Origin: Proteromonas lacertae
Taxonomy: Eukaryota > Sar > Bigyra > Opalinata > Proteromonadidae
Direction: 5' to 3'
DNA: 64,000 nt
Assembly (NCBI GenBank): GCA_002245135.1
Contig: NGBS01000002.1
Location: 1-64,000 of the forward strand
The notes beneath the pieces are model-generated. The model searched no databases. It was not told the DNA's origin and saw nothing but the letters and a program-made list of their open reading frames with translations. Position 1 is the stretch's first letter, and every line of letters begins with the position of its first letter. The position numbers were made by a program, and so were the translations under genes. Positions 32,501-47,500 of the stretch are shown here, one piece after another.

Positions 32501-35500
32501 GTGAGAAATCTTTGAATGGAACAAGTGGTTCAATATTGATAAGTAGCTCCAAAGGCAAAGACAGTGGTGATATTGAAATCGAGAGTGAAGAAAGTGAATT
32601 ATCGTCAAGTGGTTCAATCAATGTGAAAATTGGTTCTAGTTCTGGTGAAAGTGGAAATATAACCTTTATGAGTGGAATAAGTGAAGAAAGTGATGGAAGT
32701 GAAATTTTAATCGAAAGTGGTAAAAGTAAATCTACAAGTGGTTCAATAAAATTCGAGAGTGGAAATGGTGTAACCAGTGGATCAATAACGTTGAAGAGTT
32801 CTGATTCCTTATCAAGTGGTGAATTATTGATGGAAAGTGGATCTAGTAATTCCAGTTCTGGCGATGTGAATGTGAAGAGTGGAAGTGGAAAAGAGATGAG
32901 TGGATCAATCTTATTGAAAGGAGGAAACAGTACAAATGTAGGTGGATCAATAAATTTTGAAGCTGGAAATGGAGATGAAAAAGGTGGAAATTTGACTTTA
33001 AGAAGTGGATCAAGTCAAAAAGAAAGTGGAAATATAAAACTGTCAAGTGGAAATGGTTTAATAAGTGGATCAATCATATTAGAAAGTAAATCTTCTCAAA
33101 ATATTTCATTGAAGAGTGGATCTGGAAATTACAGTGGAATAATCTCATTTAAGAGTGGTGAAGAAGGTGGTTCAATCTCAATGCGAGGAGGTAAATCAGA
33201 AGTAAATAGTGGTTCAATCAAATTATCTAGTGGTTCAAGTGATGATAAGAGTGGATCAATTGATATAAAGAGTGGATCTGGAATAGAGAGTGGTTCAATA
33301 AAGATTGAGAGTGGTATAAGTGAAGAAAAGAGTGGTTCAATATCTTTGAAAAGTGGAGATAGTTCTAAATCTCAAAGTGGTGATATAATATTTGAGAATG
33401 GTAAAAGTATGAAAGAAGGAAGTTCAATCTTATTAAGTAGTGGAAACAGTAGTTTATCTGATGGTGGTAATATTTTAATGGAAAGTGGTGAAAGTATGAA
33501 AAATGAAAGTGGACTAATCTCTATTCGTAGTTCTGATAGTGATCTAGGTGAAAGTGGAAAGATCTCCTTGACAACAGGTGTAAGTGATAAAGAAAGTGGC
33601 AATATCAGTATCAGTAGTAGTGGTAATTTCAATGAAAGTGGTTCAATTGAATTTGAGAGTGGTTCCATGAAGAATGGAGGAATAAGTGGTTCAATAAAAT
33701 TAAAGAGTGGAATGAATAAAGGTAGTAATATCGAAATAAGTGAAAGTAATGAAATTGCTGGAAGTAATATAACAATGTCCAGTGGAGTAGGTGATAGTTT
33801 AGGAGGAGATTTGTTAATATCTAGTGGAAATTCCTCAATGATAGGTGGTAATATAACAATTCATTCTGGTTCTAAAAATGAAAGTGGTTCAATAAAGATA
33901 TCTAGTAAATCTAGTTCCTATATAAGTGGATCAGTGGAATTAAGAAGTGGTATATCAAAATCTGGAAATAGTGGATCAATCGATATAGAAGGAGGTGATG
34001 TAAAAAATAAGAATGGTGGATCAGGTGGTTCCGTTGAATTCGTAGGAGGTAATTCCAAATCTTTATACAGTAGTGGAGGTAATATTGAAATGAATGGAGG
34101 TGAAAGTGAAAATGGAGTTGGAGGTAGTGTTCATTTGAAAAGTGGAAAGAATGGTGGAATAATTGAGATTGAAAGTGGTTCAAGTAAAGGTAATACAAAT
34201 CGTGAATCTAATAGTGGTTCAATTCGACTATCGAGTAGTGGAAGTGAGATGGGAATAGGAGGAAATTTAAATATCCGAAGTGGAGATGGTTTATCTAGTG
34301 GTAAAATCTCAATTGAAAGTGGTAAATCTGATTTAAAATCTGGAAATCTAAACATCAATGTTGGAAATGGAATAAATGAAGGTAAAATAGTTGTGAATAC
34401 AAAAGAAGCTGATATGAAATCTGGTTCAATAGATATTCAGACTGGTGATGCCGTTTCTACTACTGGTAGTATTGCTATTTTAACTGAAAATATTGAATTA
34501 TCAACATCAGGTGCTAAGAATATTTCAAGTGGAAGAATAGTGATAGGTACAAGTGATGGTGATATTAGTGGATCAATAAAGTTAGAAACAGGTGATAGTG
34601 AGAAAGGATCATCTGGTGATATAAATATTGATGTTGGTTCAAGCAATTCTTCTGAAAGTGGTTCAATGGAAATAAAAGCTGGTTCAAGTTTAAGTGGGAA
34701 AGGAGGTAAGATTTTAATAAATGCCGAAAGTGGTAAAATCGAATTATTGAGTAATGATGGTATGAAAGGAAGTGGTTCAATCAATATGAGTAGTTATGGT
34801 GAAATCTTAATTGAAAGTGGTTACAATAACAGTAAATCTAACAGTAGTATAATTTCGTTTAAGACAGGTGATAGTTCAAAGATGGGAAGTGGTTCAATTT
34901 CTATTGAAGGTGGAAACAATACTAAAAGTACAGGAAGTTCAATTCGAATGATTGGTGGTGAATCAATAAATGGAAATGGAGGCAATATTAGTTTATCAAG
35001 TGGAAATTCTGAAGAGGATCAAGGTGGAAATCTAATAATCGAAAGTGAGAAATCTTTGAATGGAACAAGTGGTTCAATATTGATAAGTAGCTCCAAAGGC
35101 AAAGACAGTGGTGATATTGAAATCGAGAGTGAAGAAAGTGAATTATCGTCAAGTGGTTCAATCAATGTGAAAATTGGTTCTAGTTCTGGTGAAAGTGGAA
35201 ATATAACCTTTATGAGTGGAATAAGTGAAGAAAGTGATGGAAGTGAAATTTTAATCGAAAGTGGTAAAAGTAAATCTACAAGTGGTTCAATAAAATTCGA
35301 GAGTGGAAATGGTGTAACCAGTGGATCAATAACGTTGAAGAGTTCTGATTCCTTATCAAGTGGTGAATTATTGATGGAAAGTGGATCTAGTAATTCCAGT
35401 TCTGGCGATGTGAATGTGAAGAGTGGAAGTGGAAAAGAGATGAGTGGATCAATCTTATTGAAAGGAGGAAACAGTACAAATGTAGGTGGATCAATAAATT

Positions 35501-38500
35501 TTGAAGCTGGAAATGGAGATGAAAAAGGTGGAAATTTGACTTTAAGAAGTGGATCAAGTCAAAAAGAAAGTGGAAATATAAAACTGTCAAGTGGAAATGG
35601 TTTAATAAGTGGATCAATCATATTAGAAAGTAAATCTTCTCAAAATATTTCATTGAAGAGTGGATCTGGAAATTACAGTGGAATAATCTCATTTAAGAGT
35701 GGTGAAGAAGGTGGTTCAATCTCAATGCGAGGAGGTAAATCAGAAGTAAATAGTGGTTCAATCAAATTATCTAGTGGTTCAAGTGATGATAAGAGTGGAT
35801 CAATTGATATAAAGAGTGGATCTGGAATAGAGAGTGGTTCAATAAAGATTGAGAGTGGTATAAGTGAAGAAAAGAGTGGTTCAATATCTTTGAAAAGTGG
35901 AGATAGTTCTAAATCTCAAAGTGGTGATATAATATTTGAGAATGGTAAAAGTATGAAAGAAGGAAGTTCAATCTTATTAAGTAGTGGAAACAGTAGTTTA
36001 TCTGATGGTGGTAATATTTTAATGGAAAGTGGTGAAAGTATGAAAAATGAAAGTGGACTAATCTCTATTCGTAGTTCTGATAGTGATCTAGGTGAAAGTG
36101 GAAAGATCTCCTTGACAACAGGTGTAAGTGATAAAGAAAGTGGCAATATCAGTATCAGTAGTAGTGGTAATTTCAATGAAAGTGGTTCAATTGAATTTGA
36201 GAGTGGTTCCATGAAGAATGGAGGAATAAGTGGTTCAATAAAATTAAAGAGTGGAATGAATAAAGGTAGTAATATCGAAATAAGTGAAAGTAATGAAATT
36301 GCTGGAAGTAATATAACAATGTCCAGTGGAGTAGGTGATAGTTTAGGAGGAGATTTGTTAATATCTAGTGGAAATTCCTCAATGATAGGTGGTAATATAA
36401 CAATTCATTCTGGTTCTAAAAATGAAAGTGGTTCAATAAAGATATCTAGTAAATCTAGTTCCTATATAAGTGGATCAGTGGAATTAAGAAGTGGTATATC
36501 AAAATCTGGAAATAGTGGATCAATCGATATAGAAGGAGGTGATGTAAAAAATAAGAATGGTGGATCAGGTGGTTCCGTTGAATTCGTAGGAGGTAATTCC
36601 AAATCTTTATACAGTAGTGGAGGTAATATTGAAATGAATGGAGGTGAAAGTGAAAATGGAGTTGGAGGTAGTGTTCATTTGAAAAGTGGAAAGAATGGTG
36701 GAATAATTGAGATTGAAAGTGGTTCAAGTAAAGGTAATACAAATCGTGAATCTAATAGTGGTTCAATTCGACTATCGAGTAGTGGAAGTGAGATGGGAAT
36801 AGGAGGAAATTTAAATATCCGAAGTGGAGATGGTTTATCTAGTGGTAAAATCTCAATTGAAAGTGGTAAATCTGATTTAAAATCTGGAAATCTAAATATC
36901 AAAACTGGTGGAGGTAAATCCTCTGGAAGTATTAAATTTGAATCAAAAGATGCTCCAATTACTGGATCTATAAAGATCGAAACTGGTGAAGCACTATCTA
37001 ATACTCCAATAATTGATAAAAATAATCAACAAGTCAATAGTATGTCAGGTAATATCACTGCTATTACTGGTGCTAATAAATTCAATGAAAGTGGTTCGAT
37101 ATTATTGCAATCAGGTAATTCAGATAAATCAGGTGAAGTTAATATCCGAACTGGTAATTCTGATGATAATTCTGGTTATATTAAGATGAAAGCTGGTGAT
37201 GCTAATAGAATACCAGGTAGTATTAATATTAAAACTGGTGATAGTAAAAATGGTAATGCTGGTAGTATAAATGTATTAGGAAATGCAACAGATTTAGCTG
37301 GTGCTAATATTAATTTACTATCAGGAAGTGGAAGCAATGATTCAGCAAGTGGAAGTATTTCATTCACTACAGGAAATGATAAATCTAAAATCTCAGGATC
37401 AATTGATATTGAAACTGGTAGTACAGCCAAAACCTCATCTGGTTCAATTGAATTTATTACTGGTAATGCAGCTGAAGGAAATGCTGGTTATATTTTAATA
37501 AAAGTAGGTAAATCAAAATCATCAGAAGGAAAAGAATTGTTAATCGAAAGTGGTTCATCTAAGAAAATGGGTGGTTCTATTAAATTAAAGAGTGGATCTG
37601 GTAAAATTTCAGGAGGTATTTATATCCAATCAGCTGATGGTAAACAATCAGGAAACATCAATATGAAAACAGGAAATGCTGAATACAAATCTGGAGATAT
37701 GAATTTAAAGAGTGGAAGTGGTGGTATATACGGTGGTAAATTGAATATTAAGACAGGAACAAGTACAGCAAAGAAAGGAGCTGATGTAGCAATTCATGCT
37801 GGTGATTTATATGTTGATTCAAATATGCCATATAATTTTGTATCAGGTGGTGATTTATCTGTTGAAACTGGTTCAGGAAATGAAGGAAGAAGTGGTTCAA
37901 TGTATTTTGAAACACAAAAAAGCGAAAAGAGAGGAAAAAGTGGAGATATTGTGTTTGAAACTGGTGATGTAAAAGATGCAATAGCTGGATCAATAATTAT
38001 TCAAACTGGTAATTCAACAGATGAAGGAGTCAGTGGTAATATTTCCTTGAAGGTAAATGATGGTGTTAATGGTGCTGGTTCAATTAATATGAAAGCTGGA
38101 ACTTCTCTTAGTGAAAATGGTGGTAATTTTATATTAGAAACTGGTTCAAGTGGTAATTTTAGTGGTAATATCAATTTGAAGAGTGGTGATGGAAAATCAA
38201 AAGCTGGTTCAATATTCATTGAAACTGGTGAAGGTAAAAAACAATCTGGTAATTTGACTATTAATACTGGTGATGCTGATAAAGAAAGTGGATCAATAGA
38301 AGTTCATGGTGGTAAATCAGATAATGGAATTGCTGGTTCAATTGATATGAAAGCTGGAGATAGTAGAACTAAAGAAGGTGGATCAATATTAGTTAAAAGT
38401 GGTAATGGTACAACAGGTGGAAATATAGTAATGAAAACATCCAGTAAAAAAGGATCTTCAGTATCAATGAAAATAGGAGATGGAAGAGATGGTTCTTCAT

Positions 38501-41500
38501 TCAAATTGATTGATTTCAATAGTACAGTTAGAGTGAATATTCAAGATAAAGGTGCAATGCATCTAGAAACTTTAGCCAATGAAACTATTAATGAAATAAT
38601 TGGTGGATCAAAGACAGTTGAGTTAAGTCAATTGAAATCTGAATGGAAAATTAGACATGATTATGCTGAAGGATTAGAAGGACCTCTTCGTACAGTATTT
38701 AGAGTCCAATCCAATAAAATATTCTCTCATGTTCCACATCAAATAGTTGAAGATATTTATCCATCTGATAGACGTATTAAAGAGAATATTGAAACAATCA
38801 ATGTGGATGATATGCTACAACGTTTAATGAGTTTAAAGATCAAATCTTACACTTATACACAAGAATGGATTAAAGTTCGTGAAATGAAATCTGGTGATTG
38901 GGGTACAGATCAAAGTCATCCAGTTCGTGGTGTTATAGCTCAAGAAGTAAATCAAACATTCCCTGAATATATTATTTATGATGAGAAATATGAAATTCCT
39001 GAAAAGAACTTCTCAATTTCTAGTTTCCTTGAAGTTAATAAGATTCGAATGGCTGTTGATGAACTTGCAGCATTACAAGCAATATATAAGAGATTTACAA
39101 TTGTTAAAAATACTGATCGATCAAGTGATTTAGTTGTTTCATCATCCAATGCAACTGATTATAATGTAGAATCATCAGGATCATTGACATTCAGTTCAGG
39201 TAAGACCAATACTGGTATTGTAGGTGATTTTTCTGTAAAGACTGGAAATGGTAAGATTAAAGCAGGAGATATTGTTTTCCAACCTGGAACATCTGCTGGT
39301 GAAATTGGTAGAATCATTATACAAGCTGGTGAATCATTTAGTGGTTATTATACAGGTGGTGATGTATTGATTGATTCAGGTAAATCAGAAACTGAAAATA
39401 GTGGTGATGTTTTAATAATTACTGCTGAATCAATGAATACTGGAAGTTTATCAGTTGTAAGTGGAAAAGCATATAATGGTAAGAGTGGTGATATAACAAT
39501 GAATAGTGGTAAATCATCAGAATCATCTGGCGATTTTTACTTGTCTACTGGAAATAGTATCCAAGCAACACCAGGAAAAATAGTCATTAATACAGGTACT
39601 TCATCTAATGGTGAAAGTGGTAGTATTTATATAGCTTCAGGTTCAGGAAGTCAAAGTTCTGGTGTAATTGTGATAGAAACATATACAAACAAGATAAGTG
39701 GTAGTATTAATATCAATACTGGTATTAGTAATAATGATATGTCTGGTAGTATTGATTTTATTGGATCTGAAGTGAATGTTATTCCAGGTGATTCTGTAGA
39801 GAAAGCTGGATCATTAAATGTAAAAGCAGGTAATGCAATTTATACTGGTGGAAGTATTAGAATTGAAAGTGGTGAAGGTAATGATAAATCTGGATCTACT
39901 TTAATAGCAACAGGGCAAAGTGGAGAGAAGAGTGGTTCAATAACATTTGAAACTGGAGATTCAATTACAAATGATGCTGCAAATATTCGAATTGAAACTG
40001 GTAAATCTGGTAGAGAATCAGGTCAAATAATGATTGAAAGTGGTGCAGGTGTGATTCCTGGTTCAATAGCGATTGATGCTGGTTCTTCTAATAGTATTGG
40101 TGGATCTATATCCGTTCATTCAGGTAATTCTCTAAACAAAAAGAGTGGAGATGTTTCATTAGAAACATCAGAATCAAGTAAAACAAGTGGAAATATCTTA
40201 GTTAATACTGGTAAAGGTGAATCTACAAGTGGAAATATCCTTATTAAATCAGGTGATTCTAAAGAATCTAGTGGTAATATAACAATCAATGCTGGTGATA
40301 ATAAATATGATGGTAGTTCAGTTTATTTCGAAGCTGGAAAAGGCAATAAATTAGGTGGTGGTTCAATTGACATTAAATCAGGATATTCGGATAATAAGAG
40401 TGGTTATATAAGTATTACAACTGCAGAATCTAAATTTGGAAGTGGTTCATTATCTATCAAAACAGGTGAAAGAACCACCAACTCAGGATCAATCAAATTA
40501 GCAACAGGTGAAAGTAATATGATAAGTGGTTCAATAAAGATTAAAAGTGGAAATAGTGATGAGGATACAGGTTCAATTAGTTTTACAACAGGAAAGAGTA
40601 TGAATTCTTTATCTGGAGCATCACTTGTATTAGAATCATCTACTGAATCTGGTACAATTAAATTAAAATCTGCTTCAGGATTATCAGTTGGTGGATCTAT
40701 TGATATAACATCTAAAAATACTGTAAATGGAGGTGATATTAAATTAACAACAAAAGGATTAGAAACATCAGGAAGTATTGAATTTAGAACTTCCAATAGC
40801 AGAGGTAATAGTGGTAAAATCAAAGTAGCTACAGGTGATTCGACATACAATTCTGGTAAGATTGATGTATCATCATCATCAATTGAAATAAAAGGTGGAG
40901 AATCAAATAGTGCAAAACAAGGTGGAAATGTAGAATTTGTAGCAAGTGGAAAGAGAGACGGTGTAAGTGGAAATATTGAAGTTAAAGCTGGTGATAGTAC
41001 TCATAGTAAAGGTGGATCGTTGAATATTGAAAGTGGTTTTGGTTCAGATGATGGTGGTTTATTAGCATTCTTGAATATGAATGGAGGTATTTATATCAAT
41101 ACTCCAGAATCTAAGTCAAGTGGAGATATTAAAATTAGTTTAGAAAAGAGTGAAGTTTCAGGCAATATTACATTTATGAATGAAAATAAGAGTGGTAATA
41201 AAGTATTAACTATTGAGACTGGTTCTGGTCAATCAAAATCAGGAGTTATTGATATTGAAGGTGGATCGAGTGCATTAATAGGTGGTAATGTAACTGTCAA
41301 TGTTGTTACATCAAAATCAACAAATATTGGCAATTTAAAAATTGAAAGTGGTTATTCTAAATTACAAACAGGTAGTATTAGTATTAATACTACAGATTCA
41401 AGAGTAAGTGGTAATATTAATATCAAAACAGGTGATTCTGATAAAACAGGAAATATAGTAATAAAAGCTTCTGATATTAGTATGAAATTAGGTAAATCAG

Positions 41501-44500
41501 TTAAATCAGGTTCAAATATTGAAGTAAAAGCAGGATCTAGTAGTGATTCAAGAGGTGGATCATTATTATTAAATACACAATCATCAGGAGTTAGTTCAAC
41601 CTTAGGTTCAATAGTTATAGAAACTTCCAACAATCAAGTAACTGGCGGAAAGATTGAATTAGTTAGCGGATCATCAATGAATGGCAAAGCAGGTGGATTT
41701 ATAATTGAAAGTGGTTCTTCACAAGATGGTAATGCTGGTAGTGTTAAATTTATTACTGGTGATAGTAGAGTAAGTGGTGGTATTTCAATATCATCCAGTT
41801 ATACAACTGATAAAACGAAAAGTGGAAGAATCAATATAAAGACTGATGCTTCACCATCAGAAAGTTCAGGTAAGATAGATATAAAGACTGGAGACTCATC
41901 ATCTGAATCTGGTAGTATCATATTCAATACAAAATCAGAATCTGCAAAAGCAACAGGAGGTACAATCTCATTCAATACTGGTAATTGTGAAAATGGTAAT
42001 TGTGGAGATATTGTTATATCAGCTGGTGAAAGTGAAAAATCAAGTGAATTAAGTAATGGAAATGTTGTATTTTCAGGTAATGATAATAATGATGTCAATA
42101 ATGGTGAATCTATCTTATTAAAAGCAGGTGATTCTAAATTAAACAATGGTGGATCTGTAAGATTAACTTCTGGCTTAAGTAATGAAAAAGAAAGTGGAAA
42201 TGTTAATATATTAGCATCTTCATCTGATGCAGGTGAATCTGGAACAATCTCATTTGAAACAGGACCAGCATTAGATGAATCAGGAAAGATATCAATTAAT
42301 ACAGGATACTCACAATCGAAATCTGGTAAGATTACCATGGAAACAGGTGATTCAACATCAAAAGGAGGAAATATTGAATTTAGAACTGGAAATGGTAAAT
42401 CAAAATCTGGAAGTATTATAATAAGAAATGGAAATAACCCAATAAATGGTTCAATTGTTCTAAAAGCTGGTTATTCATTAAATGGTCAATCTGGTAATGT
42501 AGAAATATCTGGTAGAAATTCAGCAGAAATAACAATTCGTACTTTAAATAGTAAAACATCAGGAAATATTGAAGTTATAACTGATGGAGAGAATAGTGGT
42601 AATATAGAAATGAAATCAACATTAGCAGGTGGTAGATCTGGTTCAATTCAATTAAACTCAAAAGATGGAAATATATCTGTGACAACAGGAGATAGTTATG
42701 GATCTAAAGCTGGTAATATTAGTTTTACATTCGACAATGAAACAATTGGAGGAGATATTTATATTCAAGGTAAAAGAAATAGTAAGAACTTACAATCTGA
42801 CTTGCTATTTACTACTGGTGTGTCTCAAAAGAATGAATCAGGAAGTATTGAAATAATCGGAGGAGATGGTAATGGTGATGGTAAAACATCATCAATAATC
42901 ATTAACTCTGGTTCAACAAATCAGACAAAATCTGAAGGAGGTAATATAACATTTATTAGTGGAGGGAGTGATTCAGGTAAAAGTGGTAATTTCACAATAG
43001 AAAGTGGTGAAAGTGTAAAAGGTAAAGCTGGTAATATATTATTCCAAAGTGGGAAGAGTGATGTAAATAGTGGTTCAATTGATATAAGCTCATCTGATGG
43101 TATAGATACAGGAAATATTGGTATGAAAACAGGATCTAGTAAATATTCTGGAAGTATATCATTTGAAACAGGAAATGGTGAAACTATATCATCATCAATT
43201 AACATAATAACAGGAAAATCTAAGATAGAGTCAGGTTCAATCAAATTATCAACTGGATTAAGAAATTCAAGTGAAATAGCAGGATCAATATTCATAGAAA
43301 GTGGTAATTCAGATTCTGTTTATCCATCAGGTAATATTGAATTGAAAGCAGGTGATAATTTAGGAAGAGGAGCTGGAGGAAATGTCACAATGAAAGGAGG
43401 TTACAGTGAAAATGGTTATGGTGGTGATATTAAATTATCAAGTGGAGATTCTGATATACAATCAGGTAATATTAAAGTAACAACACCAAATTCAGCTTAT
43501 TCTGGAAATATAAACATTCAAACTAATAGATCAAGCAATGCAACTGGTGGTATTAGTTTCAAAACAATTGGTGAAGAAGAATCTGGATCATTGGATATTA
43601 CAACAGGAGATGCTACAGCACAACAGGGTAGATTATCAATTACAAGTGGTTCAGGTAAAACAGCTGGTGATGTATATTTTGAAGGAGGTAAAATAGTAAT
43701 TAATCCAGGAAATGGTTTATCTAATAGTGGTAATGTAAAAATTGAAACAGGAAATACTGCTAAAGTATCTGGTGATATTGAATTTAATACAGGTAAGAGT
43801 AATGGAAAATCAGGTGATATTAAATTAAAGACAGGCGATTCTGATGTAATACCAGGAAGTATTAATATAGAAGGTGGAAAATCAAATTCAACAAGTGATG
43901 GAGGAAGTGTATTAATTCAAAGTGGAGATAGTAAAAAGACAAGTGGAAATATGTTTATGCAAACATCTGATTCATATTCATCAGGTAATGTGGCATTTTC
44001 AACTGGTAATTCAATCTTCAAAAGTGGTGATATTGAAGTAAAGACTGAAAGAGGTGATATAAAATCAGGAAGTATTAAACTACAACCAGGTAATGGTGAT
44101 ATTGGTGGATCAGTTCATATTGAATCAGGAAGTGGATCACAAGAGAGTGGTAGTTTGAAATTTGAAACTGGTATAGGTAATAACAGATTAGGTAATGGTA
44201 ATATTACATTAAATACAGGAGAGAGTAATGCTAATTCAGGTAGTTTAAGTCTAAAAACAGGTGATTCTACTGAAAGTGTATCTGGCTCAATTAATGTTGT
44301 AACTGGTAGTTCAACGAATGGAAATGCTGGTAGTATTTATATTAAAAATGGTAATAGTACAACAGCTGGTAGTAGTATATCTGTAATTGGAGGTAAATCT
44401 ATTAGTGCAAATGGTGATGATATTTTATTCAAAACACCGAATTCACAATCTGGAAGTGGAGATATACAGATGCAGAACTCACAGAGTGCAAAAGGTACAA

Positions 44501-47500
44501 GTGGTTCTATTTTAATGAAGACAGGATCATCTACTCAAAAATCAACAGGATCTATTATGTTTGAAATTGGATATTCTAATTCATTATCAGGATCAATAGT
44601 GTTAGAAACAGGAAGTGTTAAATCTACACCTGGTAATATTAAAATACAAACAGGATCAAGTACAAATAATGTAGGTAGTATTAAAGTTACATCAGGATCT
44701 GGATTAACTTCTGGTTCTATTGATGTAAAATCAGGTGAAGGTTTAGTAGCTTCTGGTAATATTGCAGTGTCTTCAGAAGGAAGTTTAAGATCATCAGGAA
44801 GTGTTTCATTTGTTACTGGAACTGCTGATAATACTGGTAGAATAATCATTAAAACTGGATCAAATGGTAGTAAAGGAGGTGATATATACTTCATTGCTAG
44901 TAAACATGAAGATAATAAAGGTGGATCAATCAAACTAATGACTGGTAAAGGAAATGAAGAAAGTGGTAATATCTATTTTAAAACAGATTATAGTCAGAAT
45001 TCTGGTTATATTTTAATAACAACAAAGAAGGGAACTTCTCAATCTGGAACAATCTCTGTAACAACTGGTGCATCAACAAGACAATCAGGTTCAATCTCAT
45101 TTAGTGTAGGAAGATCTCAATTACCTGATGCTATTATAATAAAGTCAGGAAATGCTAAAACAACAACTTCAGGAATTATATCAATAAGTAGTGGAGATAG
45201 TGATATGAAAGTAGGACAAGTATCATTTGAAAGTGGTAATAGTGTAAATAGTGGTGGTGATTTGAGAATGACATCAGGATCAAGTACAAAGAGAAGTGGC
45301 GATTTTACATTAGAAACAAGCAAAACAAATTCAAAATCAGGTTCAATTGCATTTTCAAGTGGTAATGCTCAACGTTCTGGTGATGTTTCTATAGCAACAG
45401 CACAATCAGATGGAAAATCAGGATTAATATTGATGAAGAGTGGTTTTGGTAAAACATTAAGTGGAAATATTGAAATAGAATCTGGTGATTCAACAACATC
45501 AAGAGGTAATAGTAGTTCAATTATAATGGAATCAGGAAATGGTAAACAATCAGGTTCAATTGAAATACATACAAATGGAAAACAAACATCAGGATCAATT
45601 GAATTATCAACTGGTGAAACAGATTTATTCAAATCTGGTGATATTAATTTCGAAACTACAGGATCAAATATTACTGTAAAAACATCTGATTCACAATATA
45701 CAGGAAGTATTAAATTAAAAGCAGGCGATTCAACTAATGAAGCACCAGGATCTGTGACTTTAGAATCAGGAAGTGGAAAAGAGAGTGGTAGAATTGTTAT
45801 AAATACATCTACATCAAGAAGTAAAAGTGGTTCTATTGACTTTATAAGTGGTGATTCTAAGAATGATATATCTGGTCAAATAGTTATAGAAACAGGAAGT
45901 TCAACATCAAAATCAGGAAATATCACATTTAAAGCAGGATTTTCAAGAACAAATGCAGCAAATATTACAATTAAAGGTGGTAATGGTGTTTTAGCTGGTG
46001 GAGCAGTAGATATTAAAGGAGGATCAGGTAAAACTTTATCTGGAGGAGTGATAATTAGAACACAAAATGCTACTGCTACAACTGGTAATATAAATGTTCA
46101 TACTGGTTATACATCTCAAGTGAATATGGCTGTCAGTGGTAGTATAAATATAACTACTGGATCTTCACCATCAAGGATAGGTAATATAACTATAAAATCG
46201 GGTGATGCTGAACAAAAAGTTGAAAATATTGAATTTATAGCTGGCAATTCAACACGTAATGCAGGTGGTAATATGAATATCAAATCTGGTAATAGTGATT
46301 ATACAAAAGGAGGAGATATTCAATTCTTTGGTGGTAATAATATAGAACAAACATCATCCAATGCTATTAATCAGGTAGGAGGATCAATCATATTGAATAC
46401 TGGATTTGGAGAGATTATATCTGGTTCAGTTCATATTAAAACATCAGATAGTACTGGTCAATCAGGTAAAATCACATTTAGTACAGGTAATAGTACTGTT
46501 AGTAGTGGAAAGATTAGAATAGAAACAGGAGCATCTGGTAAGAAAGCTGGTAATATTATAATAACAGGAGGAAGTGGTAATTTAGGTGGAAGTGTTATAT
46601 TAGCATCTGGACCAGAAGATACACCAGTAGGTGGTAAAGTATTAATACAGACACCAACAAGTGAAGCAGCTACAGGACCTGTATTTATAAACTCTGCTGA
46701 TGCATCTAATGGTAAATCTGGAGATGTTGAAGTTACAACAGGTGATTCATCCAATGATGTAACTGGATCAATATCACTTAGAACAGGTTCAAGTGTAAAT
46801 GGTCAATCTGGTAGTATTATATTAGAACCTGGTGTTGGTTTATTAGCAGGATCTGTGTATATTAAGAGTGGAGAAGGATTGAAAGATGAAGGTGGTATTA
46901 TTAGTGTTAAATCAGGCCAAGGCAAATATAATGGAGGATATGTTAGTATTCAAACAGGTAATTCTGGTGGACAAGGTGTATCTGGCTCAATTAATATTAC
47001 AACTGGTAATGATTACATTGCTGGTTCAATAGTAATTCATCCAGGAAATAGTACAACTAATAGTACTGGTGGTGATGTGTTGATTCATTCTGGTGATAGA
47101 TTGATTAATGATGGTTCAAATATTCTAATAAAATCCGGTGATGGACAAAATGATGGTGGTGATTTATATTTGAAAACACAAGGATCTTTAGATGGAAAAG
47201 GTAAATCTGGTGATATAGATATATCAGTTTCTGAAGATCAATATGGTGGTGATGTTTATATTAAAGTAGGAAAATCAACTGATAAATCAATAGATTCAAC
47301 TGGTGGTTCAATTTATATTGAAGCAACAGGTGGAGAGACAGATCCTGGTTTTATATCAATTGAAGGTGGTTATTCCGAAAGTAAAGGCACAGGTGATGTT
47401 TATATTATCACAAAGGATGATAATATAGGTGGAAGTATTCTTGTTAATTCAGGATCTGCTAGCCAAGGATCAGGTGGTGATATACTAATAAAGAGTGGAA

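Noticed and set aside
38500-39110. Phage or bacterial contamination suggested by the S74 domain
   Set aside because: The gene has spliceosomal introns, a eukaryotic PSI-type head and the same base composition as neighbouring eukaryotic genes.
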